Source: Bacillus litorisediminis (GTDB lineage: Bacteria; Bacillota; Bacilli; Bacillales; JC228). Taken from it: a DNA stretch of 64,000 nt. The first letter of the stretch is position 1; every line of letters starts with the position of its first letter. A model generated the notes under the pieces. The model was given only the letters and a program-made list of their open reading frames with translations, ran no database searches and had not been told where the DNA came from. Positions 18,826-27,666 of this stretch are shown here, piece by piece. A program made the position numbers and the translations under genes. The stretch is from assembly GCF_022808645.1 (NCBI RefSeq), contig NZ_JAKZKT010000010.1, positions 57,568 through 121,567 on the forward strand, in the 5' to 3' direction.

Positions 18826-18890
18826 GAATTGGCACATAACCTGAGATGAGCGGCACATAAATTGTGTAGAACGGCGCATAGATGTGCGGA
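18826..18890. repeat. Three short copies of GGCACATAA
   Basis: TTGGCACATAACC, GCGGCACATAAATTG and GGCGCATAGATGTGCGG follow each other at about 22-base spacing just after nuoN. This resembles in layout the GAGTTCGG arrays but uses another core sequence. No gene is present. Confidence 0.45.
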
Positions 18891-18917
18891 AATTGAATAA
18901 AACCAGTTTAATAGGCT

Positions 18918-18956
18918 AAGCCGTGGCCCCAGTGGCTGCGGCTTTATATGTGTTTT
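18918..18956 (+). terminator. Possible terminator of the nuo operon
   Basis: AAGCCG (18918-18923) pairs with CGGCTT (18939-18944), with partial pairing inside. TATATGTGTTTTT follows. The stem is short, so confidence is moderate. Confidence 0.45.
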
Positions 18957-19043
18957 TATGCTAATAACGGATAATTGCAGGAAAGATTTTATAAACATGA
19001 ACCGCCTCCACCTATGTTATCATGTAAAAAAGGAGGGATTCAT

Positions 19044-19280
19044 ATGGTGACACACTTTGGACAACAGGCACTGGTCAGTATTCTTTCACACCTTATGTTC
19101 ATCGGGATCACATGGTGGGCATTACAGGCATTGCATTTTGATAAATTACTCCGGGCTAATCGAGTTGTACAAGCTAGGCTTTTATATATACTGTTAACTG
19201 TTGCTATTGGATCTAGTGTTAGTAATTTCTTCCTTGATTATTTAATTTGGTCGCAGCAGCTTCCATTACTTTTGCCATAA
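19044..19280 (+). CDS. ywzB: YwzB-type DUF1146 small membrane protein
   Basis: The 78-residue protein has two membrane helices: FGQQALVSILSHLMFIGITWWALQAL and RLLYILLTVAIGSSVSNFFLDYL. The motif around WWALQAL and the location between energy genes and ywmB/murA match the DUF1146 family (B. subtilis YwzB, which lies near the atp operon). Start ATG 19044 follows AAAAAAGGAGGGATTCAT; the longer frame from 18975 lacks a ribosome site. Its function is unknown. Confidence 0.88.
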   Translation: MVTHFGQQALVSILSHLMFIGITWWALQALHFDKLLRANRVVQARLLYILLTVAIGSSVSNFFLDYLIWSQQLPLLLP

Positions 19281-19672
19281 CATTTGTTTAAAATTTAGGA
19301 CTTATTTCCCTATATTTCCAACCTAATTTATATTACAATTATATTACAGAAAGAAAATTTCCTTGGGTTTTACTAGTAAGTTGGTAGGGATACTTATTTT
19401 TTTTGAATGAAGGAAACTCGCCTTGAACACCTTCTCGCGGGAAGGTGTTCGGCCTTTTTACTTTACCGATTTAAACCTCCATATTATGAAAGAAAATGTT
19501 GTAATATTCCTACCAATTTTCCCAAAAACCGACATCGATTTCATTAAACCTTGCGGACATCACGCTGTTTGACATACATAGGGTGGAACGAAGTCAAAGG
19601 ATGACGACAATTACCAGGTATGCTCTTTTCTAACATGGTAAGAATGGTTAGTAAAGGAGAGGAGATAGAGAG
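19281..19672 (+). other. Intergenic region holding a strong hairpin with T-rich tail
   Basis: GAACACCTTC (19425-19434) pairs with GAAGGTGTTC (19441-19450), followed by GGCCTTTTTAC. It can end ywzB transcription, but lies 145 bases downstream of that gene, so a separate short transcript or leader starting in the AT-rich stretch 19300-19400 is possible. No gene was seen. Confidence 0.6.
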
Positions 19673-20413
19673 ATGAAGCGTCAATACCTGGTAGTTTGGA
19701 TCGTTGGAATGTTTTGTTTGGTCTTTGGATTTTTTGGGAATATAACCTCTACGGCAAATCAGCAGCATCACATTTTTACCCTAGCGGAAGCTCTTCAAAA
19801 AGAAGGGGGCTCCATTCAAAACTGGACGATTCACGCTAGTAAATCTTATTCCCAAATTACAGATGAAGCTGAATGGACTCGACTTGTTGAATCTTTCCAA
19901 CATCATTATGAGCAATTTCAATGGGATTATTCCCAAAAAAATGACCAAGGCCTCTTAACGGGACATATGAAAAAAGACGGCTACTCAATTGAGCTTCGTC
20001 TTTCTGCGACCCCCACAAATGATACCCTTCAAACGTATCTTATATATGAGGTAACGTCTCACAACTGGAATAAAAAACAAGTCAACTCCGCCATCAATGG
20101 CCTTAGTAAATTTTGGAATGAAGAATTTGCCGTACAACCCCAATTTTTTACTAGTATTGAAGGGGATTTCAGTGATACAATGGTTGAGGATTTGTCAGAG
20201 AAAGCAAATCAGATCCTCGTCAGTCTTCAAGCAGAAAAAATTGAATCCCTTCAAGAAGAAGATTTTGTTTCAGTATCCGGCTATTCAAAGAAATTAAATA
20301 ATGAATTAGCCAATTTTCACAACATGAATGTTCAAATTGGACTGCGAAATGACGGATTGGGCGCAAAGACTACCTTCGTGGTAGGCACACCAATCATTAC
20401 GATTGAATATTAA
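19673..20413 (+). CDS. ywmB: YwmB family protein
   Basis: The 246-residue protein has an N-terminal signal or anchor helix (residues 5-24, YLVVWIVGMFCLVFGFFGN) and a soluble domain expected outside the membrane. Position directly before murA and the overall pattern (IQNWTIHASKSYSQI, LISATPTNDTLQTYLIYE-like strand, SVSGYSKKLNNELAN) fit B. subtilis YwmB, a family whose fold resembles TATA-box-binding protein. Its role is not known. The start has AAAGGAGAGGAGATAGAGAG in front. murA begins 33 bases after the stop, so the two are probably co-transcribed. Confidence 0.85.
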   Translation: MKRQYLVVWIVGMFCLVFGFFGNITSTANQQHHIFTLAEALQKEGGSIQNWTIHASKSYSQITDEAEWTRLVESFQHHYEQFQWDYSQKNDQGLLTGHMKKDGYSIELRLSATPTNDTLQTYLIYEVTSHNWNKKQVNSAINGLSKFWNEEFAVQPQFFTSIEGDFSDTMVEDLSEKANQILVSLQAEKIESLQEEDFVSVSGYSKKLNNELANFHNMNVQIGLRNDGLGAKTTFVVGTPIITIEY

Positions 20414-20445
20414 TATAGAGAATATGGACGCGGAGGGGAATACAC

Positions 20446-21750
20446 TTGGAAAAAATCATCGTCCGCGGCGGAAATAGGCTAGAAGGCATTGTAAAGGTTG
20501 AAGGTGCAAAGAATGCTGTATTGCCTGTCATCGCTGCATCGTTATTAGCAAGTGATGGAAAAAGTGTAATTCGTGATGTGCCAGCTCTCTCCGATGTATA
20601 CACCATCAGTGAAGTTTTACGATATATTGGTGCGGATGTTACGATCCGTGAAGGTGTTGTTGAAGTAGATGCATCTAGAGAGTTAAATGAGGAAGCTCCG
20701 TTCGAATACGTAAGAAAAATGCGTGCTTCCGTGCTTGTCATGGGTTCATTATTAGCTAGAAATGGGCGTGCCCGTGTAGCCTTACCAGGTGGCTGCGCAA
20801 TCGGTTCCCGTCCAATTGATCAGCATTTAAAAGGCTTTGAAGCAATGGGTGCGGTCGTAAAAGTAGGGAACGGATTTATTGACGCTGAAGTAAATGGAAA
20901 ATTAAAAGGTGCCAAAGTGTATTTAGATTTCCCGAGTGTGGGAGCTACTGAAAATATTATGATGGCCGCAACATTGGCTGAAGGCACAACAATTATAGAA
21001 AACTGTGCAAAAGAACCAGAAATTGTAGATTTAGCGAACTTCTTAAATAAGATGGGTGCTCAAGTTAAGGGTGCTGGCACAGGTACCATTAAAATCGAAG
21101 GTGTAACTAGACTGTATGGTACAGAGCATGCAATTATTCCAGATCGAATTGAAGCAGGAACCTTTATGGTCGCTGCTGCGATTACACAAGGAAATGTCCT
21201 CGTACGAGGAGCCGTTCCAGAGCATTTAACGTCACTCATAGCTAAACTAGAAGAGATGGGTGTTACCGTTATTGAGGAAAACGATGGAATCCGTGTAATC
21301 GGACCAGAAAAACTAAGGGCCGTCGATATTAAAACGATGCCACATCCAGGTTTCCCTACAGATATGCAATCACAGATGATGGCTCTGCTCTTATGTGCAC
21401 AAGGATCGAGCATGATTACGGAAACTGTATTTGAAAACCGCTTTATGCACGTCGAAGAATTTCGTCGCATGAATGCTGATATTAAAATTGAAGGACGTTC
21501 AGTGATTATGAATGGTCCATGTGAACTGCAAGGAGCTGAAGTAGCCGCTACTGACCTGCGTGCAGCTGCTGCGCTTATTTTAGCTGGACTTCGTGCAGAA
21601 GGTATTACTCGTGTGACCGAATTGAAGCATTTAGACCGAGGATATGTCAACTTCCACGGCAAACTCGCGATGCTCGGTGCCGATATTGAACGTGTAGCTG
21701 AAGTCGATGAATTCGCAGGTAAAACTGTGAAAAGAGAAATCGCTCAATAA
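20446..21750 (+). CDS. murA: UDP-N-acetylglucosamine 1-carboxyvinyltransferase
   Basis: The 434-residue cytoplasmic enzyme transfers enolpyruvate from phosphoenolpyruvate to UDP-GlcNAc, the first committed step of peptidoglycan synthesis. The N-terminus [20 protein letters not shown], with the KN at residues 22-23, and the active-site loop [11 protein letters not shown] with catalytic Cys117 are intact, so fosfomycin sensitivity at this residue is expected. The start is TTG 20446 after GGAGGGGAATACAC. Gene order ywmB-murA-spoIID identifies it as the murAA-type copy of Bacillus. Confidence 0.97.
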   Translation: MEKIIVRGGNRLEGIVKVEGAKNAVLPVIAASLLASDGKSVIRDVPALSDVYTISEVLRYIGADVTIREGVVEVDASRELNEEAPFEYVRKMRASVLVMGSLLARNGRARVALPGGCAIGSRPIDQHLKGFEAMGAVVKVGNGFIDAEVNGKLKGAKVYLDFPSVGATENIMMAATLAEGTTIIENCAKEPEIVDLANFLNKMGAQVKGAGTGTIKIEGVTRLYGTEHAIIPDRIEAGTFMVAAAITQGNVLVRGAVPEHLTSLIAKLEEMGVTVIEENDGIRVIGPEKLRAVDIKTMPHPGFPTDMQSQMMALLLCAQGSSMITETVFENRFMHVEEFRRMNADIKIEGRSVIMNGPCELQGAEVAATDLRAAAALILAGLRAEGITRVTELKHLDRGYVNFHGKLAMLGADIERVAEVDEFAGKTVKREIAQ

Positions 21751-21753
21751 GAG

Positions 21754-21788
21754 ATAAACCCTTCATTGGATGGAGGGTTTATTTTTTT
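21754..21788 (+). terminator. Intrinsic terminator after murA
   Basis: ATAAACCCT (21754-21762) pairs with AGGGTTTAT (21774-21782), followed by seven T. Confidence 0.9.
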
Positions 21789-21880
21789 ATGGTGTAAATC
21801 GAATCCGTTGCAATTAAAAAGTAAATAAAATGCCGGCTAATGGGTGATAAATGCCTTAATAACCTGATTTTTTGGCAATT

Positions 21881-22293
21881 TAACTGAACTCGGCATCAAA
21901 TAACAGAACATAGAGCCAGATAACCGAACTTACAGCATAGATAACCGAACTTATAAATCAAAAAACCGAACTCAGGAACAGATAACTGAACTCAGAGACC
22001 GGATAACCGAACTCAGGAACAGATAACTGAACTTGGAGACCGGATAACCGAACACAGGAACAGATAACCGAACACAGAGACCGGATAACCGTACTCAGGA
22101 ACAGATAACCAAACTCTCAGAGATCGGAAAACCGAACTCAGGAACAGATAACCAAACTCAGAGACCGGATAACCGAACCCAGGAACAGGTAACCAAACTC
22201 TCAGAGACTGGATAACCGAACACAGGAACAGGTAACCAAACTCTCAGAGACCGGGTAACCGAACACATAGACCCAAGAACCGAACTTAGTAAC
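21881..22293 (-). repeat. GAGTTCGG tandem array 2 (reverse orientation, about 18 units)
   Basis: This is the most regular array. TAACCGAACTCAGGAACAGA and related units repeat every 21-24 bases. They alternate in two spacer flavours (AGGAACAGATAACC and AGAGACCGGATAACC), so that a 44-46-bp dimer is the higher-order unit; the dimer recurs about six times between 21990 and 22250. This points to recent amplification. No gene is present. Confidence 0.88.
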
Positions 22294-22466
22294 TAAAAAT
22301 CCATTCGAAAATTCTTTTTCCTATTGTATGACACCATTTTTTAAATCATGAGGTGGATCATCCGTTCTTATCTTTACATTTTAATTACAAAAACGCGAAC
22401 CCCCTATGTAAAATTCCCCAATTCTAGCAACTCTATTAATATTTATTTGAAACAAAACAATTCTTA

Positions 22467-22496
22467 TCATATTTCGACCAACCCCTCCATAGATAT
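22467..22496 (+). promoter_or_regulatory. Sigma-E type promoter of spoIID
   Basis: TCATATTT (22467-22474), a 13-base spacer and CATAGATAT (22488-22496) fit the mother-cell sigma-E consensus (-35 near CATATTT, -10 near CATACAMT). It lies 63 bases before the spoIID start. B. subtilis spoIID is a known sigma-E gene. Confidence 0.7.
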
Positions 22497-22558
22497 GAAG
22501 TGTAGGTTTAAAAATTGAATCAAGGACCAACACTACCTAAGTACGGAGGCTAAAAAAC

Positions 22559-23584
22559 ATGAAGGATTGGAAATCAATTGTCGTAGTATTAACTGCAGTA
22601 AGTTTAATCATTCTATTAATTCCTACCCTGCTCGTCCTACCATCTTTGGGCAAAGACGAAAATGGAGAGCTGCAGGAAGACTTGCCGAAGCAGGAAGAGA
22701 GTGAATGGACGGCACTATTAAATGACCCAGCAGTGGAAGTTGCTGTCTACCGTACCGGATCTGAGGAAATTGAAAAATTCCCGCTGGAGCAGTACATTGT
22801 GGGAGTAGTCGCCTCTGAAATGCCAGCCGAATTTGAATTAGAAGCTTTAAAAGCACAGGCCGTAGCGGCAAGGACCTATGTAGTCAGGCAGTTAAATCAG
22901 GGGAATACGGAAAGCTTGCCGGAAGGGGCAGTCGTATCCGATTCGGTTTCACACCAGGTGTTTAAAAGTGAAGCAGAATTAAAAAAGCAATGGGGCTCCG
23001 AGTTTGAGGAGAAAATTAATAAAATCCGCCAAGCGGTTGCAGAAACAGCCGGGCAAGTTATTACCTATGACGGTAAACCGATTGATGCTTCGTTTTTCTC
23101 TACCTCCAATGGCTTCACAGAGAATTCAGAGGACTACTGGGAAAATGAAATCCCCTATTTAAGAAGCGTTGAAAGCCCTTGGGACAAAGACTCCCCGAAA
23201 TTTACTCAAGAAAAAACCTTTAAGGTTCAAGAGTTTGAAGAAAAACTGGGAGTCAAAGTCACAAGTGAGGATATTGGTACGGTTCTCTCGAGAACAGAAG
23301 GAGAAAGAATTGAACAAATTAAGATTGGCGGTAAAGTATTCACAGGCCGTGAAGTAAGGGAAAAACTCGATCTCGCCTCCTCTGATTTTTCATGGGTTAT
23401 GCGCGGAGACGAAATTATTGTTAAAACAGAAGGGTTTGGCCACGGAGTCGGCATGAGCCAGTACGGAGCGAACGGAATGGCGAAAGAAGGAAAGACTTAT
23501 CAGGACATCGTTAAGCACTATTATAAAGATGTAACGATTGCAGAGGCCGAACCATTTTTAAAACAATATATGGTTAAAAAATAA
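22559..23584 (+). CDS. spoIID: Stage II sporulation protein D (peptidoglycan transglycosylase of engulfment)
   Basis: The 341-residue protein has an N-terminal membrane helix (about 8-29) and the SpoIID domain. The catalytic glutamate is Glu87 in [19 protein letters not shown]; the C-terminal signature [17 protein letters not shown] is present. In the mother cell it cleaves glycan strands and, with SpoIIM and SpoIIP, drives septal thinning and membrane migration around the forespore. The start is ATG 22559 with ACGGAGG upstream. It is monocistronic: array 2 and a sigma-E promoter precede it and a terminator follows. Confidence 0.96.
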   Translation: MKDWKSIVVVLTAVSLIILLIPTLLVLPSLGKDENGELQEDLPKQEESEWTALLNDPAVEVAVYRTGSEEIEKFPLEQYIVGVVASEMPAEFELEALKAQAVAARTYVVRQLNQGNTESLPEGAVVSDSVSHQVFKSEAELKKQWGSEFEEKINKIRQAVAETAGQVITYDGKPIDASFFSTSNGFTENSEDYWENEIPYLRSVESPWDKDSPKFTQEKTFKVQEFEEKLGVKVTSEDIGTVLSRTEGERIEQIKIGGKVFTGREVREKLDLASSDFSWVMRGDEIIVKTEGFGHGVGMSQYGANGMAKEGKTYQDIVKHYYKDVTIAEAEPFLKQYMVKK

Positions 23585-23590
23585 CTAAAT

Positions 23591-23630
23591 AAGACACTCC
23601 TCCAACATCGGATGAGTGTCTTCTTTATTT
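23591..23630. terminator. Bidirectional terminator between spoIID and the VanZ-like gene
   Basis: AAGACACTC (23591-23599) pairs with GAGTGTCTT (23614-23622), with T-rich sequence on the plus side and A-rich on the other. Confidence 0.75.
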
Positions 23631-24098
23631 TAAACCTGTCAAATAAGCCTGAAGCTTTTTCAATGTCAAACCAGGCTGTTTCGGCGGATTGGCAAAAAAT
23701 GTTCGATTAATAATGAAATAGCAAACCCATACACCAATAAAATCCTTTACCAAATCAATCACCTGAAACGAACGGTAAGGCACCGTATATTGATGAAGCT
23801 CATCAACCACCCCATACAGACAAGCCCAAATAGCAGCAAACCGACTGCTTTTTAAGGTGAACTTCCCAATCATGAGGAAAAAGAGCACAATCAATATATA
23901 AAGAATCCCAAACTCTATTAAATGGAGAGATTCTTTAAACCATTTATCAAACTCGTTATCACTTACTTTGATAATCGCATCTTGGCGAAGACTGGATAGT
24001 ACCCAGATTAAACCCATATATAAAAACGGAGACAGGATGAATAACCATCGGATTAACCGCCTCATCGTACCACGTTCCTTTCGAGTTGCGTAAATCAT
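23625..24098 (-). CDS. VanZ family membrane protein
   Basis: The 157-residue protein has four predicted helices and the VanZ signature residues: HLIEFG on the second helix, then YGVVDELHQYTVPYRSFQVIDLVKDFIGVW. VanZ of the enterococcal glycopeptide cluster gives low-level teicoplanin resistance, but chromosomal members have no assigned role. The start may be ATG 24098 (GAGGTG seven bases upstream) or ATG 24065 (MRRLIRWLF), which gives the more usual N-terminus. It converges with spoIID and is divergent from spoIIQ. Confidence 0.88.
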   Translation of the reverse strand: MIYATRKERGTMRRLIRWLFILSPFLYMGLIWVLSSLRQDAIIKVSDNEFDKWFKESLHLIEFGILYILIVLFFLMIGKFTLKSSRFAAIWACLYGVVDELHQYTVPYRSFQVIDLVKDFIGVWVCYFIINRTFFANPPKQPGLTLKKLQAYLTGLK

Positions 24099-24260
24099 TG
24101 TAGCACACCTCTCTTCCTATTAAAAAGAATACCCTGAAAAAATTTTTAAAAAATCATGCATAAAATAGGAATTTTGTCGAAAACTAAATCCAAAAAAATT
24201 TTTTTAAGATAGGTATAGAAATAGGTTCATCTGTTCAGACTGATTGCTGAGGTGATGAAA

Positions 24261-25172
24261 ATGAGAGAGGAAGAAAAGAAGCGATCTTCTCAAAACTCTG
24301 GCACACAACGCAAAAAATGGATTTTTCCCGCAGTCTACATTGCAGCAGCGGCCCTTTTACTCACAGGAGTGGTTTGGTTCACATCAACAGGTGATGATGT
24401 GGCACAAGAACCTACTGGCGAGAATGGTACAGTAGTTAATGAAAATGGCGAAATAGTCGAAGTTAATAATCTCTTAGAAAACTTCGTATGGCCAGTTGAA
24501 GACCAAGATGCGGTGAAAGTAGTAACTGGATATTGGGATTCTGCAGCAACTACTGAAGAACAAGAAGCAGCACTCGTATTTTATAATAATCAATATCGCC
24601 CTAACAAAGGTATCGATATTGCAATGGAAAACGGGGAAAGCTTTAATGTTGTTGCATCATTGGCAGGTCTAGTAAAAGATGTCCGCGAAGATTCAGTGCT
24701 TGGGAATGTCATTGAAATTGAACATGCAGAAGGCGTTGTGACCCAGTATCAGTCTGTGACTGACATTAAAGTCGGGGTTGGCGATCAAGTCGAGCAAGGT
24801 CAAGTACTAGCAACAGCTGGTCAAAGTCTATTAAATGAAGCAGCCGGAACTCATCTGCACTTCGAAGTACGCGTAGATGGACAAGCTGTGAACCCATTAA
24901 CAGTCTTTGAAAAGCCATTAAGTGATTTATTGGAAGCTACAGCTGATGAAAAAGCTGATGCAAATGAACCAGCTGCAGAAGAACCAGCTACAGAAGATCC
25001 AGCTGCACAAGAGCCAGCTACAGAAGATCCTGCAACTGAAGAGCCAGCCGATGAAGGCCAGGTTGACGATGAGACAGATAGCAACGAAGAAACTTCCGAT
25101 GAGCCAGCTGATGAAACTGGTGATAACGAAGAAGAATCTCCAGACGCTTCCATCGGACAAGATAACGCATAA
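24261..25172 (+). CDS. spoIIQ: Stage II sporulation protein Q
   Basis: The 303-residue forespore membrane protein joins SpoIIIAH across the intermembrane space to hold the engulfing membranes and form the feeding channel. It has one membrane helix (about 22-43, IFPAVYIAAAALLLTGVVWF) and a LytM-like domain ending in GTHLHFEVRVDG. The first zinc-site histidine of active LytM enzymes is replaced (NKGIDIA), as expected for a non-catalytic SpoIIQ. The last ~75 residues are an acidic tail with the repeated motif EEPATEDPA. The start is ATG 24261, six bases from GAGGTG; it gives the typical MREEEKK N-terminus. Confidence 0.95.
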   Translation: MREEEKKRSSQNSGTQRKKWIFPAVYIAAAALLLTGVVWFTSTGDDVAQEPTGENGTVVNENGEIVEVNNLLENFVWPVEDQDAVKVVTGYWDSAATTEEQEAALVFYNNQYRPNKGIDIAMENGESFNVVASLAGLVKDVREDSVLGNVIEIEHAEGVVTQYQSVTDIKVGVGDQVEQGQVLATAGQSLLNEAAGTHLHFEVRVDGQAVNPLTVFEKPLSDLLEATADEKADANEPAAEEPATEDPAAQEPATEDPATEEPADEGQVDDETDSNEETSDEPADETGDNEEESPDASIGQDNA

Positions 25173-25182
25173 AATTGGAGAG

Positions 25183-25224
25183 AGAACTCTTAGCTGCAAA
25201 AAGCAGGTAGGGGTTCTTTTTTTG
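25183..25224 (+). terminator. Intrinsic terminator after spoIIQ
   Basis: AGAACTCTTAGCTGC (25183-25197) pairs imperfectly with GCAGGTAGGGGTTCT (25203-25217), followed by seven T. The following 25225-25490 is AT-rich with no gene. Confidence 0.8.
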
Positions 25225-25490
25225 TTTAAAAAATGATTAACTCCAAATGTCCTATGCCCAATTTCCTCAAGTTCGGTATATTTTAATTTCCAGTAGAAGA
25301 AAATTTATCCAAAATTGGTATTTTCCTCATTGCAAAAAAATATGTATTTTGATGGATGTAATCAGCAGGTATCGGATGGGAGGGTGAAACGTCAGTTTGT
25401 CCTGTTTAATGAACATCGAGTAAAACATCGGGAGTATTGAAAAGAGTATGCTGTAAACCAAAATCCATTAAAAGAGGGGGAGATAAAGGA

Positions 25491-26267
25491 ATGTACAACG
25501 TTATCACAGTTGGTGCAGGACATAGTGAAAAATCAAATGGTGCCAACAGAAATGGATATAGGGAACACGAAGTGGTCAGGGTGTTAAAGGATAAGTTAAT
25601 TGCTGCACTGCGTTCGCTGGGGCAAAAAACGGTGGACTGCACATCAGATGCAGCCACTAAAGAAGCGGTTCTGGCGGAACAAGTAAGGAAGTGCAATGCT
25701 GTAAATAAGAATGGACGATTAGACGTTTCCATCCATCTAAATGCAGGTGGCGGGACAGGGTCAGAGGTTCTTTATTTTGATCAAAAGGCATTAGCAGCAA
25801 AGATCTCCGCAAGTATAAGCAAGATTGCTGGGTGGAAAAACCGGGGGGCAAAACTTAGAAAAGATTTATATTTTCTAAGAAACACGAATGCACCCGCGAT
25901 TTTGATTGAAGTCTGTTTTATCGATTCAGCATCCGATATGAAAATCCTTTACGAAAAAATGGACGAAATTGTATTTGCAATCGCAGAAGACTTAACAGGA
26001 AAAAGAGGAAAAGTTCCAACTCCGAAGCCTACTCCTATTCCAAAGCCTGAACCTGTTATTCTGAATGTTAAAGACTTTAGGATTCGTGTGAAGGCAAAAG
26101 AGCTGTGGTACTACGACAAGCCTGACTGGAATGCCAAAAAAAATGTAGTAAAAGCCGGGGAAGTGTTTACAGTAGTTGATACATTAATGGTAAACGGATC
26201 CAAAATGTATAAACTCAAGAGCGGTGTATATGTAACGGCAAATCCTAGTTTTGTAGATATAATTTAA
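25491..26267 (+). CDS. N-acetylmuramoyl-L-alanine amidase (Amidase_3 type) with C-terminal SH3-like domain
   Basis: The 258-residue protein has no signal peptide. The amidase domain (1-180) has the zinc ligands and catalytic acid in place: GAGHSEKSNGANRNGYREHE (His and Glu), SIHLNAGGGTGSE (His) and APAILIEVCFIDS (Glu). A proline-rich linker (PTPKPTPIPKPEP) leads to a ~65-residue domain (about 195-258) that looks like an SH3-type wall-binding module. The lack of a signal peptide, the two-domain plan and the size resemble phage or sporulation mother-cell amidases. The start is ATG 25491 after GAGGGGGAGATAAAGGA; the longer frame from 25437 has no site. Confidence 0.9.
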   Translation: MYNVITVGAGHSEKSNGANRNGYREHEVVRVLKDKLIAALRSLGQKTVDCTSDAATKEAVLAEQVRKCNAVNKNGRLDVSIHLNAGGGTGSEVLYFDQKALAAKISASISKIAGWKNRGAKLRKDLYFLRNTNAPAILIEVCFIDSASDMKILYEKMDEIVFAIAEDLTGKRGKVPTPKPTPIPKPEPVILNVKDFRIRVKAKELWYYDKPDWNAKKNVVKAGEVFTVVDTLMVNGSKMYKLKSGVYVTANPSFVDII

Positions 26268-26283
26268 TTAACAGAGTTACTGT

Positions 26284-26335
26284 AAAAACAACCAATTTTC
26301 TTTTTTAACAAATAGCAGGAAGGTGGTTGTTTTTA
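26284..26335 (+). terminator. Probable terminator after the amidase gene
   Basis: AAAACAACCA (26285-26294) pairs with TGGTTGTTTT (26324-26333) across a loop of 29 bases, and T-rich sequence follows. Confidence 0.55.
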
Positions 26336-26457
26336 TTTTGCATAGTTGTAAAAAAGTGAATGGATTCAGAATCTACCTAAATAATTTTCATTCATTTATC
26401 GCCGCCCTAGCCCCTCATGGTAAAATAGACAAAAAGAGACAAAGAGGGGAAACCATA

Positions 26458-27069
26458 ATGAAAACACTTCTGTTAACAGGATTCGAACCCTTTTTAGGGA
26501 TGCCTATAAACCCAACTGAAAGAATAGTAAAAGCTCTTGATGAAGAAACAATTGGAGCTTACCAGATTAAAAGTGTTCTCCTTCCGGTAGACTTCGAAAA
26601 AGCACCAGATGCCTTGCTTGAAGCATTCCATCAGGTCAATCCGGATGCTGTCGTTTCACTAGGTTTAGCTGCAGGCCGGGATGCCATCACACCTGAGCGA
26701 ATTGCAATCAACATTCGGGATGGCGCACCGGATAATAAGGGAGTGGTATTAGAAGATGCTCTGATTGCTGCTGAGGGACAAGACGGGTATTTTTCAAGAC
26801 TTCCAATCCGCAAAATGGTCAACAAATTAAAGGAAAACGGCTTCCCAGCAAATATCTCGAATAGTGCGGGTACGTACCTTTGCAACAACGTCATGTATAC
26901 AATGCTACATTATATCGACAAGGAAAACTTACAAATACCGGCAGGGTTTATCCACGTTCCAGCTTCTCATGATTTAGTCGTAGAGGGCAAGAAAAGAATG
27001 TCAAGCTGGTCACAAAGGGATTTAGAAGAGGCTATCAGAATTTGTTTACAGTGCCTGAGTGAAGAATAG
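26458..27069 (+). CDS. pcp: Pyroglutamyl-peptidase I
   Basis: The 203-residue cytoplasmic cysteine peptidase removes N-terminal pyroglutamate from peptides. Family motifs are TGFEPFLGMPINPTE at the start, the catalytic Glu region ITPERIAINIRD, the catalytic Cys in NSAGTYLCNNVMY, and the catalytic His in FIHVPASHD. The start is ATG 26458 after AAAGAGGGGAAACCATA. The open frame extends 45 codons upstream, but that part overlaps a terminator and lacks family similarity. Confidence 0.95.
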   Translation: MKTLLLTGFEPFLGMPINPTERIVKALDEETIGAYQIKSVLLPVDFEKAPDALLEAFHQVNPDAVVSLGLAAGRDAITPERIAINIRDGAPDNKGVVLEDALIAAEGQDGYFSRLPIRKMVNKLKENGFPANISNSAGTYLCNNVMYTMLHYIDKENLQIPAGFIHVPASHDLVVEGKKRMSSWSQRDLEEAIRICLQCLSEE

Positions 27070-27139
27070 GGAAAAGAATCAGTATAATTCTAGATTATCA
27101 ACATTTCCCTTCAATTATTTGAAGGCGAGGATCTTTTAA

Positions 27140-27406
27140 ATGAAGATAACCAAGATGATTACTTGTATTATTCTCATACCTATAGCGTTTATGGTCTGGT
27201 TTGAGGTATTTCGATTATTACAGATGGAGATAAAAGGTACAGGTCAGTCTTATGAACACTCCGTTCTTTTAAAGGGAATTACTGATTTTTCATCATTGCA
27301 AATGAATGGTGAGCTTGAAGGCTGGATCATAATGGCTGGTTTGCTTGGAGTATTAATTTTTATATTGGCACGGAAGCCGAAAAGGGGGAAGGATAGTAAA
27401 CTTTAA
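27140..27406 (+). CDS. Small membrane protein of unknown family (88 residues)
   Basis: Two hydrophobic helices (about 5-22 MITCIILIPIAFMVWFEV and 64-81 IMAGLLGVLIFILA) flank a polar middle segment; the end is basic (RKPKRGKDSK). GAAGGCGAGG lies at a normal distance from the ATG. No family is recognised. GAGAGG pairs with CCTCTC in a weak hairpin just after the stop. Confidence 0.65.
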   Translation: MKITKMITCIILIPIAFMVWFEVFRLLQMEIKGTGQSYEHSVLLKGITDFSSLQMNGELEGWIIMAGLLGVLIFILARKPKRGKDSKL

Positions 27407-27499
27407 TAAAGTTTCAGTGGAGAGGAGCGCATCGTTGCCTCTCTCTTTCTTATTTTAAAGAAAAAGAGAAGCAACGGATTGGTTACTTCTCACATTGTA

Positions 27500-27646
27500 T
27501 TAGTAATCAATAGTGCTAGACATTGTAGATCCAACTGGAGGGAGATATGCACCACCGCCTCCTGCTACCTCACTGTTATTTGAAAAAGAAGAAGTAACGG
27601 CGAATATTACAGCAACTAAAAGAATTACGCTAAGTACTTTATTCAT
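27500..27646 (-). CDS. Putative Phr-type secreted signalling peptide precursor (48 residues)
   Basis: The frame starts at ATG 27646-27644, six bases after AAAGGGGGTGAGAATAT, and 20 bases beyond the stop of the Rap-like gene on the same strand. It encodes a lysine followed by a hydrophobic export signal (VLSVILLVAVIFAVTSS, residues 4-20), then a polar Gly/Ser/Pro-rich tail ending GSTMSSTIDY. Size, signal, tail and placement downstream of a TPR protein fit Phr/NprX/AimP-type peptide precursors. The mature peptide cannot be assigned; it would come from the last ~25 residues. This is inference from design and context, not from family similarity. Confidence 0.65.
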   Translation of the reverse strand: MNKVLSVILLVAVIFAVTSSFSNNSEVAGGGGAYLPPVGSTMSSTIDY

Positions 27647-27666
27647 ATATTCTCACCCCCTTTACA

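Noticed and set aside
21881..22293. CRISPR array
   Set aside because: The repeated core is only about 12 bases and degenerate, spacers are themselves repeated (two alternating types), and no cas genes are near.
24150..24240. Sigma-F promoter of spoIIQ
   Set aside because: A GCATA box is present, but no -10 element matching the consensus at the right distance could be confirmed, so it was not listed.
24851..25236. Serine-rich and lysine/glutamine-rich frames overlapping the end of spoIIQ
   Set aside because: Shadows of the repeated EEPATEDPA-coding DNA.
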